A stretch of 64,000 nucleotides of DNA from Stemphylium vesicarium (lineage: Eukaryota; Ascomycota; Dothideomycetes; Pleosporales; Pleosporaceae), in NCBI GenBank assembly GCA_004380135.1, contig QXCR01000016.1:1-64000 (forward strand), in the 5' to 3' direction. The position numbers were made by a program, and so were the translations under genes. Below, one piece after another: positions 21,088 through 30,494 of the stretch. Each line of letters opens with the position of its first letter. Within the stretch, counting starts at the first letter, position 1. Under the pieces are notes generated by a model. It saw nothing but the letters and a program-made list of their open reading frames with translations, had not been told where the DNA came from and did no database searches.

Positions 21088-21773
21088 TCAGTCTTTACCA
21101 CTTTCCGCTGTCACGGTAGTCTTTGGTGCGTTTCCCGCGTCTTCCAATACTATATTTCAGTTAGCTGACCTATCGACCAAGTTTCTCAGCTAGTAAAAGT
21201 CGCAAACTTACATCCTGTCTTGATCCAATGGTTCATATACTTCCTCATCCGATACAACAGCGCAGCTTCATCTAGCGCGGGCATGCCCTTTTCTTCCAGC
21301 CTCTGATTAGCTTCTTCAACCACGTCTCGTCGCACCTGAATGGGAATTTGCGTCCAATAGCTTAGCCCTTCTTTGGGTATCTTGTCGATGTGCGCGAGGA
21401 CAGCATCGCGGAGGAGTTGGCGCGGAAATTTCTCAGAGGTGGTTGTTTCCCAGCCATGACAATGTTCAATGTCTGCAGGAGGAGGTATTGATATCAGAAA
21501 CCGACACGGCATTGGATAAAACGGCAATCATAACGTACCTCGCCTTTTTACTCTAAGTTCGGGTAGGCACTTGGATATGCGCCACTCAATAGCTTCGTCA
21601 TCGATGGCAGGAAGCCCTTCCTTACGCACGCCAGCTTTGATTCGCCGCCTCATATCCTCTTTCTCCGCAGGACTGATGTCGCTGAGTTTCGCGCCTGCAT
21701 GGTCTTCGCAAACTCTGAGGGAGACGCGCTGGGGTCTGGTTAGCCGCCATCTTTGGTTTGGCACGTGATGCAT
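21088..21773 (-). CDS. small protein with an internal duplication, unknown
   Basis: I read three exons: 21539-21773, 21212-21472, 21088-21149, giving 185 aa with all phases agreeing. The introns are 66 nt (GTACGT...CTGCAG) and 62 nt (GTAAGT, branch GCTAAC, ATAG). Without the second splice the protein would stop at 21186. Residues 35-70 and 122-158 are repeats of one another: GLPAIDDEAIEWRISK against GMPALDEAALLYRMRK, each preceded by a charged helix. No membrane segment, signal peptide or known domain was recognised. Alpha-helical and soluble is the best reading. The ATG at 21773 is the first in frame; an extra upstream exon is possible. Confidence 0.55.
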
Positions 21774-22522
21774 GTGTGGATATACACTGCTGTCAAGGGA
21801 TCAGCATACCAAGAAGACTGGCCATTGCTCATCTGAAAGGCCCAGGAGTTTCTTGACTTGACTCCGTTGCATGCGCCGCGGGATTGCAGTCGCTGTGCGG
21901 GTCGCCCAAAGGATTGTGGTGATCCTCATGCTTGTCTAAGCAGGCGTGGGGGTGTCTCGATTTCGCCGCAAATAACATCGCACAGTTTCCATTCACTAGA
22001 AACTCATGCCTTTGATCTACTAAGGGGTGAGTTGTTGGCAAAGGAATGATTTGATGCCGTGTTTCGCGCCTTGTCCGATCTGAAGTGAGATCTTAGTTCA
22101 TGCTTCGCTGCAGTCTATTGTATTTTCGGGACACGCTAATAACGGCGCCGGTGGCAAAACCCTCACGAGGCTCTGCCACCCTTACTTCTCGCGCAATATT
22201 TGCGACCCCAGTAACGCCCGGATGCATGGCGGGTCAGTGTCTCTCAAATTCAATGGATGCTACCTTTAGGCCAAACCACAGCATGAACAAAACAAAGCAA
22301 GATTTTCGTCCCGCTATTTCTGTACGTAGCGCAGCGCAGCATGCAAGCCTCAGCTTGTCCATGGGGCCTGTACCACAAGGCTGGACACATAAATAATTTA
22401 CGCCTTGCCGCGTCTACTTGCTTACTTGCGCACCTCTGACTTGCCCTCTCCTACTCATCAAATTCATCTACTGTTTTCCCGAATTTTCCTGGTGTCACTA
22501 TTGTCCCGTCCTGCTGGCTATC
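21774..22522. other. intergenic, divergent flanks
   Basis: About 750 bases between the 185-aa gene and the membrane-protein pseudogene. No gene, repeat or RNA recognised. Confidence 0.45.
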
Positions 22523-24581
22523 ATGGCCTACGAACCTATTGGACTTGTCGAAGGTTCGCATGTCTCGACTCATAATAATATTGAGCTAGGTACGCGTTAC
22601 GAAGCCGAGTCATACGGCAATACTCTGTCACTAGATGATGCCTTAGATCGCGATTCGAGAGATGGAGCCCAAGACACCAAAGGCGCGTTCCGATCTCGTG
22701 AAACACCAGTTGAGCGGTGGCCTTCGCATCCGCAGCGGGTGGCGATCATGACGCCCTTGAGAGTATTTTTAATGGTTTTTGACGCGATTCTAGCATCAGT
22801 GCCCATTATGTTTATTAGTAGGTCAGATCCCACCTACACACATTGATCGCATGTTGATACAGCACAGCTTTGGCCTTCATCGCCGCCGGGCTTGACGAAA
22901 AGGAGGTATCGAACTACGGTAGCAAACTAGAAGAGACGCTACTCTTATCGCCAACAATTTTCCCCCTCCTATTCGCAGCCTTGATGGGAAGATTCTTTCG
23001 GCACCTTGGTCTATGGCTGGCTCAGAGAGGTACAACTCTCGGTCGACTCGAACAGCTGTTGGGCTGTCAATCCGTATTCTCCGCGCTCGAACGCCAGTTC
23101 TCCTTGCGTTCATGGTCTGCTGTCGGGCTAGCATCAATTCTGATCTGGCTTCTTTCGCCTGTCGGAGGACAATCGGCTCTTCGGCTCTTGACCAAGAAAT
23201 TGGAGAGATTCAGTCGACCGGTCAAGTACGCTACATGAGCCCCATGACGGTGGTGGATAGCTTTATGAACAGTGCTAGCAACCTCGGCGGTGCTCGTGGT
23301 ATCTTCACATCCATCTCCCTTGCTGCTTTACTAAGCAGTCAAAAGTACCAGAACACGCCTATGGACTTGTGGGGCAATGTCAAGCTGCCCCTATAAGACA
23401 CATCGAGAACAGCACCTCCGATGAGTGGAAAACAATCCCGAACGCTACTGGCGAGAACGTCACATATGTTTCCTTGATAGGAATCCCAGTAGCTGGTTTA
23501 TCATCTGATGGTTTCAGCACTTTCAACCTCAAATCCCGTATATGGGATGTGACATGCTCAAGCAACGAAAGAGTCGATATAAGCAACGAAGGAGTCGGCC
23601 CGAGCAACTTCACAAACCAGTATACCTGGCAACTCGAACTCTACGACGACACAAAGCCATCGTGTGCAAATCAAACAGAATGCTCTCTCTCGGAGTGTAC
23701 AGAGTATCCTTGCCCGATACGTAGCGAATCCTTAGCCAGCAACTTAGAGGATGCGGTATCGATAGCCAAGTGTGATCTGTCATTCGAAAAATTTCGAAAT
23801 TGGCGTACAATGCAACGGGACTGCATGCGCCGCATATAAAATGAGGAGACTCAACCTGCTGGATAACGACTTTGCAGTTGGCCATAGCATTCGTATTCGT
23901 ACATTGCACATGGAGAATCAACTTAATACTCTACCTTCCCTGGACAGCCCCCGGGGAACCGCGAGCACTGTAGGTTCCACAAACTTGGAGAAGTGGATAA
24001 AGGACCCGTCCGACTTTGTCGGCGTACCTTATACCACCGTTAATCTCGGAGAACTCTCTCCTGAAGTCTTCGGAGATCGCTTGACGATATTATATAACAC
24101 TTTCTGGCAATCTACTTACGGGACAACCGCTCTGGCTGGCAACCTACCCGCGTCTGTGATGCAGACTGGCTGGTTGAACATCACTACCTCCACCAGCAAC
24201 ATTGTATCTTTCATTACTTCAGATACGGTCATGAAGAAAAAGACCAAGCCCGTGTACAAGACTAATTGGAATTGGTTCACTGCGCTTCTGGTATCTTCAT
24301 TGGTTCTTCTGACAGCGGCGTATGCTGGACTACTTTTGAAGTACATCACCTTGGCCCCGGACATCATCGGCTACGCCTCTTCGCTCACAATTTTGAATCC
24401 ATATGTTCCGACTCCCACGGGAGGATCTACACTGCATGGTTTGGAGAGAGCAGCTTTGTTGCATGACATGCCTGTGCGCATAGGCGATGTTTGTCCTGAC
24501 GAGGCGGTTGGCGCAATAGCATTTGTGAGGACCAACAACAGGGAAGTGGCGAGACTAAATCGAAAGCGATTGTACATATGA
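22523..24581 (+). pseudogene. frameshifted fungal multi-pass membrane protein
   Basis: Starts with ATG at 22523. After a 50-nt intron (22818-22867) the frame runs through a second membrane region to LSPVGGQSALRLL, then breaks. The reading continues in another frame from about 23190 (LDQEIGEIQSTGQVRYM), breaks again at about 23390 (GNVKLPL / IRHIENS) and a third time near 23790 (CDLSF / KNFEIGVQCNG). The last frame reaches a normal end at 24581 after a membrane segment (WFTALLVSSLVLLTAAYAG) and a conserved tail (LLHDMPVRIGDVCPDEAVG). Two breaks look like one-base losses, the third like a one-base gain. N-glycosylation sites and paired Cys lie in the broken ectodomain. Family: large fungal group of N- and C-terminally anchored proteins of unknown function. 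Clustered sequencing errors are the alternative. Confidence 0.7.
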
Positions 24582-25272
24582 ACGCAGAAAGATCAAACAT
24601 CTACGGTATCACTGGGGGATAAAGCAGGCAGCTCTAGCAAGACGATTGGCAGCGCTGAATGCGATGCGCAAACACTGCTCCGTATGTAGAAGCTGGATAG
24701 ATGACGCCCTCGAACGCTATAGTTTGTCGCATATTACAGCACTTCTGGTATGATCGCCGTACGAGGCACATTATGAAACGAGCAGCGACAATCTGACAGC
24801 GCTACCGAAATGCAGGGTACTGGCTTCAAGTAGCTGTCACTTCCTGTCAGACATGCGTTATAAACATTTCGGACTGCCTTCATCGACATTCAGTGGTGTT
24901 GTTGTTTCAATCGCATAGTCGATGGAAAAGCAATGAAGCATCTCGCGTGTCGCTTCTACAACCTGTGGGGTTTCAGGTGCCTGAGGCACAAACACGCGAC
25001 AACGTCGCGCCTAGCATTGCAGCAACACCTAGCAATCTCGCATATTGACAGCCCACAGGTGGTAAGCCTGGTATGGCGAGGTAAAACAATGTATATATAT
25101 AATGAGCACAAGACAGCTTCAAAATAATCTAATCAAGTCACCATTCATTCACTGTCCAATCTCATTCATTCATTCTCTTCTTCAGCGCTCGGCCGCACCA
25201 TTCATTTCAACTTCTCACGATACCCAACATTACATTTTACTTTGTCTTAGAAAAAAATCCCAGCTACCCAAA
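24582..25272. other. intergenic with TATA-like promoter near its end
   Basis: About 690 bases, no gene seen. A TATATATATAAT run at 25092-25103 could serve the small secreted protein downstream. Confidence 0.4.
25091..25103 (+). promoter_or_regulatory. probable TATA element for small secreted protein gene
   Basis: GTATATATATAAT lies about 170 bp before the ATG at 25273, leaving a leader of roughly 140 nt. Seen directly; use as a promoter is inferred. Confidence 0.4.
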
Positions 25273-25654
25273 ATGAAGTTCACCAGTACCCTCCTCGTCC
25301 TCAGCGTCGCCACGCTCACCAAGGCACGCGCCCTGTACACCCGCCAGAACAATGCGCAGACCTTTACTGGTGCCCTTGGTGGCGTGGCCGCCACTCCTAT
25401 ACTCGACTCTGGTATCGCAGACCGCCCATTCAGCGTCAAGGGCGACACGTTTGTGAACCTCTCGGGTGCGCTGCAGCGATCTTGCGATCAACAGTTCAAC
25501 GGATGCGCAAACCTGGCCAATGGTGGGAATGGAAACTTCTCCACGCAGGAGTGCCAGGCTCAGAAAGGTAAGTCGGGCTTTTATTGGACTTGAGATGGTG
25601 GAGGTTAACAGAGTGGTAGACCAATGCTCGGCTGCTGGCGCCCAGGCTGCTTAG
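25273..25654 (+). CDS. small secreted cysteine-containing protein
   Basis: Two exons, 25273-25567 and 25620-25654, joined over a 52-nt GTAAGT...TAG intron, give 109 aa. Residues 1-20 (MKFTSTLLVLSVATLTKARA) are a clear signal peptide. The mature part is Gly/Ala/Asn-rich with four Cys, in CDQQFNGCANLANGG, ECQAQK and DQCSAAGAQAA, consistent with two disulfides. Similar short proteins ending in a CxxAGAQA-like tail are common in ascomycete secretomes; their role (cell wall or host interaction) is not established. I chose acceptor 25619 because the nearer AG at 25612 would bring an immediate stop. Reading through the intron would give a 107-residue product ending YWT. Confidence 0.75.
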
Positions 25655-25680
25655 AGGTGTGCGTCTCGCGTATGTAGGGC

Positions 25681-25736
25681 GACTACAGGGTGAGGCGAGG
25701 TAGGGGATGACTACAGGGTGAGGCGAGGTAGGGGAT
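25681..25736. repeat. 28-bp perfect tandem duplication
   Basis: Two adjacent identical 28-bp copies beginning GACTACAGGGTGAGGCGAGG, followed by GACT of a third. It sits just after the stop of the small secreted protein, probably in its 3' UTR. Confidence 0.9.
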
Positions 25737-25893
25737 GACTGCTGTGTGACTGTGGCGGATGGATGGGTGGCTTGACGTCTGACTTTTTGGGACCGTACAT
25801 GCTGTACAATCTTACGACTGAATACAACGCAATTTCATATTCTTCTTCTCTAACCAGCATTTTCGTCGCTTCTCAAAAATGACATCGCCGTCT

Positions 25894-27409
25894 TTACGGT
25901 GGCCCTTTCTCTCTTTCTCCTACATCTCTTCCTGTGCTATCTTTTTGTGGGATGTTTCTGATACACGGCGCGTTGAAGAGTTTTCCACTCCATGCGCCTC
26001 TCGCTGTGCCTACAACGACGACACACCAGAGAAGAACGACTGCAACTGCGAAAATCGTTCCCAGAACCCTGAAGAACAGACTGGGGATTATTCGACCGAG
26101 CTCGATCGTGCTAAGGGCGAAGACGCCTAGAGGGAAGGTAAAACCCCACCATCCCATGTTGAACGGGAACGGGCGGGACTTGTAGATGGATGCCAAAGCG
26201 AAGCATAGCCAGGTGAGCCCGAAAGACCACATGATGAGCGCCATGAATATCCCAATGACGTAGAAGACATCGCCTGCAATAGGGATGTCGGAAAAGGACC
26301 TAGTTTGCGGAAAAACACGGCGACATGTTGATCCAAGCTCTACGATAGCGTAGCCTCCCATGCCCAAAGGGCCAAGCGGCAGGAAAGATGATACAACAAT
26401 CTCGCGTGGTGGTAGTTTGTGTAAAGCGAGGCGCGTATAGTACATGACAATGACTGTCATCGATAGAGGAACAGACATGCCCCACAAAATGTACGATGCC
26501 AATAGTGTGCCGAGAGCATGCTCTGGGTCGGTCAAGCTATCGGCAACCCGAGACCCAGCTCCAGCTGCCACCACAGACGCCGAGATGGGCAGTAGCTGTG
26601 CTGCTGTGATCTTATCCAAAGCTTGGCGACGGGAAGCAGATATCAATAGGATCGTCAGGGATAGCGTGACGGTGACAGCAGCTACAGCGTCCACGAACCA
26701 GCAAACCCAGGCAAATGTTACAGCCCAAGATCCCCAATAAGGGACACAAATCGAGCACCAAGCTGAAATGAGGGTAGAGAAGCCCATTGGGACAGTCCCT
26801 AAAAAGAGCGAATTGGCACTGTCCGCGATCATGACGCGCCATATCTCAGGGTACGCGGCGTATCTGAAAACGGATATTGAGAACGCGCATGTAAACAGGA
26901 GGGCGTTGAGCCCGAAGAAGACCACCGCAAGCCAGTACAGCCAATCCGTCTTGAAAGGAATCGCAACGAGAAGCAGCGATACTACCCCTGTACCGCTGGT
27001 CACGGAAAACCATGACGGGGAGAAGTTTCTGACGATTTTACGCCAGCCAACCTGCGTCTGATCAGCAAGTTGAGTTTTTTTTCTGGCTTCTGAGTATATA
27101 TACATCGTATTTCGATACATCTTCTTCTTCTTCTTCTTCTTCTATGACAGTATCCTGGGAGCCACTAGTAGCTGCATGAGCTCCCGTTGCACGTCGGGAC
27201 TTTTGGCGCTGTACGGGGGTTGCTTCGGTCAGAGCAGGGTTGTTCGTCCCCACGCGATCTAGTTCATAGTCATCCATCTGGGGGGATGCTGTATCAAGCA
27301 AACTGTAGCTGTTGAGGAATTTTGCGATGTCATTCTCAGGGCTAGAGTCATTCTGGCTATGACGAGATTGGGTGCGGAGCCGTTTCCATAATTGGAGCCC
27401 AGATCCCAT
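25894..27409 (-). CDS. SSU1/TDT-family sulfite or dicarboxylate transporter
   Basis: The core (25894-27057) encodes about ten membrane segments of the tellurite-resistance/dicarboxylate (TDT) family. NFSPSWFSVTSGTGVVSLL opens the first segment, and MGWWGFTFPLGVFALSTIELG is the family signature near the end. Fungal members are plasma-membrane sulfite efflux pumps (Ssu1) or malate carriers (Mae1); the GWRKIVRNFSPSWFS entry favours Ssu1. Two starts are possible. A 61-nt intron (27058-27118) would join an upstream exon (27119-27409), with ATG at 27409, in phase, giving 484 aa with a Glu-rich cytosolic N-tail. Otherwise ATG 27120 gives 408 aa in one exon. I list the longer model. The Glu run comes from a CTT microsatellite. 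Confidence 0.8.
27121..27143. repeat. (CTT)n microsatellite
   Basis: Seven CTT units plus two bases. On the minus strand it encodes the Glu tract of the longer transporter model, directly before the proposed splice donor. Confidence 0.9.
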
Positions 27410-27695
27410 CACGTGGCAAGCACGGACCGATTAGTTTCACAAGACTGGACCTCAATCGAGGAGGCATTCTTCACATCCACTCCAGCCTTGGATCGCAACA
27501 CGGACATTGGCTACCTCAGTCTAGTCTTCGCATCCTTGTATTTCAGACTTTGTGGCGCCGCAAGCTTCCACTTCAGCCGTATAGCCACAATCCTTCCGGG
27601 GCATCGCTTCCGACTTTCCGCCGACCGCTGGACCCTGAACTTTCAACGGGGCCGCGCCTCATCATATCAGATCTCCCATCTGATTACCAACCGAC

Positions 27696-28532
27696 ATGCC
27701 CGGACTTTTGGATCTGCCGCTTGAACTCCGCAACCATGTCTACGAAGCGCTCCTTGGTGAAGAGCTGGAGCATTCTTTTCGCGGTGTAATGGTGGTGTCG
27801 GAACATTATGTACGCAACGACTTGCCACTTCGATGTTATCGGGGACTTTTGCGCGTGTGCCGACAGACGTATCGGGAGTTCAAACAAGCAATACAGCACC
27901 AGGTCGCTTCGAAGCGACTGAAATACGAATTGGATATCACATTTTCGCATGGTCGGCCCTATTTCTCTCTGACTTGGATACAATTCGCCGCGCTGTCGCC
28001 TACCATTAACCAGCTGTGCATCAATGTCGACTTACGGACGCGAGAACCGTTACGAGACGGGCCTCGAGAGTCCTTTGTGCCCCACGAACATGAGCTGGCT
28101 CATTTGTTGGAGCATTCGCCTACCTGTTTCGCTAAACAACTCTTCGACTACATCGCCATCTTCCTAAAGACACTTGCAAATCTGCTCTTTCAGGGAAACC
28201 CCCAGTTCAGCGTTCTCTATACTGAAATCATGACGCTGAATCTACGCACTCCGACAAAGGTGGTAGCACTCGGGGGTAGCGGTCATAACCCCATCACGTT
28301 ATCGCGCCGACTTCGCGTTGATCAGGTTGAGGCTCGTAAGCTTCATGCCACGATGCGTGACACCTTACGCGCGACGTCAAAACACTTCCGCGCCTTCAAT
28401 GCGAATGAATGTGACCGCCTGTTTCCGTTGATTCAGATCGGTTGCTTGCGTTTTGCTACCGAAGGCGAGGTCTGGGGTGAGGGACACAATTTGGTGCTCG
28501 CGCATGATGACTTTCAATGGCTTCGGTACTAG
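27696..28532 (+). CDS. fungal F-box-like (2EXR-type) protein
   Basis: Single exon, 278 aa. The N-terminus MPGLLDLPLELRNHVYEALL is the LPxELRxxIYE motif of the fungus-expanded F-box-like/2EXR family. GLLRVCRQTYREF follows at about residue 50 as in those proteins. The rest is predicted alpha/beta without catalytic motifs. Such proteins are presumed adaptors, but links to SCF ligases are unproven for most. The family is lineage-expanded and variable, which fits the accessory character of the surrounding 21-30 kb. The protein ends QWLRY. Confidence 0.75.
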   Translation: MPGLLDLPLELRNHVYEALLGEELEHSFRGVMVVSEHYVRNDLPLRCYRGLLRVCRQTYREFKQAIQHQVASKRLKYELDITFSHGRPYFSLTWIQFAALSPTINQLCINVDLRTREPLRDGPRESFVPHEHELAHLLEHSPTCFAKQLFDYIAIFLKTLANLLFQGNPQFSVLYTEIMTLNLRTPTKVVALGGSGHNPITLSRRLRVDQVEARKLHATMRDTLRATSKHFRAFNANECDRLFPLIQIGCLRFATEGEVWGEGHNLVLAHDDFQWLRY

Positions 28533-29436
28533 CGCACTCAGTCCTCTTGGACGAAACAAATTACGAAATGGATGGCCAGCAGAAAATAGAATGGGTGAGA
28601 CTTTTGAGATCGTGTTGCAACCAGCGGCATGTTGGAGTTCTCGTGTTGCATGTTTCCTACAATGAATACAAGCTGCCTGGAGCCTGGAGTCGTTGTGTTT
28701 CTTCGCACAAAGGCAATTCACATTATGGGCGGAAAGACTTTACTGATATTAGCTGGCGTCATTTTCTACTTCTAGCCCATAGCTATTGAGATTTTCTGCC
28801 TTTTTCCAACTATGTTCTAATCTTTGAACTGTCATATTGTGTCTCTATCCATTGAGTGACTGACGCCTTCACGTTTCAGTCTGCGGGTTTGACGATGAAA
28901 ATGAACAGCCGCCAGTAGCGGCCTTTACCACCTTGTCTCTTCTGCAATGAGAAGCACCGCACATGCAGTGTGGTCGTCATAAGCTTTCTTGTCTTCACGC
29001 GAGTCCGACTCTATCAACACTGCAGAAGGTAAAATCAGGTGGTCTCATAAGCTTTAGGAAGAAACCCATTTATTTTGCTAATAGCAGAAGTGAAGGAGCT
29101 GGTGTTATCCGCGACGCGTTCGAGATCTCGCGTTTCGATCCCGTCCATGCCTGTAAGAGTGATGAAGCGTTTGCTCTTCTAGACCCTTGTTCCCAATGAA
29201 GGCAAGGGTGCGGCGGAAGAGCGCGCAGGTAATACTGACATTGCGGAACCTACGCGCTCGAGCAAACGCTTGAGGTCCCAGGTATGGTCTCCAAATGATT
29301 CTCATGATGTGCAGGGGTCAATCGCGGGCTTCTGCATGCGCACCTATATCACCTCAGTTTACCTTCTCCACCGTTCACCTAGCTCCCTCTAACATCGTCT
29401 TCAATCACTCGGATACCCAACTACAGCCAGGCGACC
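28533..29436. other. intergenic, no gene supported
   Basis: About 900 bases. Short open frames lack domains and overlap on both strands. No RNA gene or repeat recognised. Confidence 0.45.
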
Positions 29437-30372
29437 ATGGCTGTAACGATAACTCTTTACTGTCCCTCAAGCAACACTACCAAGATGGGTTTCCGCATCA
29501 TGGCTTGCGACAACCACGATAAGATTTTACAAGACATCCGCGCAATCCTTCATATCAGATACGCCGCTGTCTACGAAGTCAACGCGAAGCCGCTCCACAA
29601 CCTTAGCAATGTCATCCCCGGTCAGACGGTAATAGTCGCTGTTGCGCCCAACGAGAAGGTACGACGGTATTCACCTCGACACTGCATTTTCTACTACGGC
29701 GAGGAAGGCAAAGACGTATGCGACACGGAAGATGGTTATGGACTACCTTGGAAGGTATAGTACATGCCCAACCGGCAAGGAAGTAAGCAACAACTGACCT
29801 GGATCCAGCAACTCGGCGACGCCCAAAGATGCGGACACATCCTCAGCCTCGTAGCTACTGCCAGAAAGTTTCACCTCCGGAATACCGTCCGTATCACGCG
29901 ACCATACGCCGCTGTACAGAAAGACATCCAGGACCTCGCGAAAATCAGCCGCAGCTATATGACCATCGAGTACGACATCGCAACGCTGGCCTGCCAGACC
30001 ATTTTCACGAACTGGGCGATGAAATGGCAATTAGTCCTCCCCGATTCCATGAACCCAATAGACGCTATTGGGTTCCCCGCCAAGGTTCTGGCTACTCTTG
30101 CTATCCTCTCTTCTTCCACTCAAGGTCAGGCGCGCATCATGCGCGCGTATCTTGTCGAGGTCGTTCAAGAGCGTGTTCTTTCTGAGGCCCGACGGAGTGG
30201 CGTGAGAGACCCGGTCTTGCGGGAAGAAGACGTGTTGCTTGTTATCAACAGGATATACCAGAGGGCTGGTAGCGTCGCAGCTACGATTGCCCTGGCCAAG
30301 GAAAAGAAGAAAAGTGCGGAAGGCAAAGGGAAGGAAAGGGCTCGGGCTGGCAGAGACAATGGAGCGTTTTGA
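29437..30372 (+). CDS. unrecognised family, copy A (possible doublecortin-like N-domain)
   Basis: Two exons, 29437-29754 and 29809-30372 (54-nt intron, phase 0, branch CTGAC), 293 aa. It is a paralog of the gene at 47051-48002, with the intron at the same place. The first exon (about 106 aa) runs LYCPSSNTTKMGF, then IRAILHIRYAAVYEVNAKPL and VIVAVAPNE. That succession resembles the doublecortin beta-grasp pattern (LYT-G-V...L...YVA), but this is a by-eye impression. The second exon has VRITRPYAAVQKDI, then SSSTQGQARIMRAYLVEVV, DPVLREEDVLLVINRIYQRA and a Lys-rich tail. No signal peptide or membrane segment. Function unknown. Confidence 0.7.
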
Positions 30373-30494
30373 AGAAAAATAGAAGGGGTCTTGGTGGACA
30401 TCTCCTACTCTTATCTGTGCGACAACAAAACCTGGTATGAAAGCCGGGTCAAAAATTATGTACCTCGAAATCCCATGTAAACGCCAGTTGCAAA

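Noticed and set aside
23013..23396. Independent short gene within the membrane-protein pseudogene
   Set aside because: Its second half continues the pseudogene's protein in another frame and its first half is a shadow, so it is a frameshift product.
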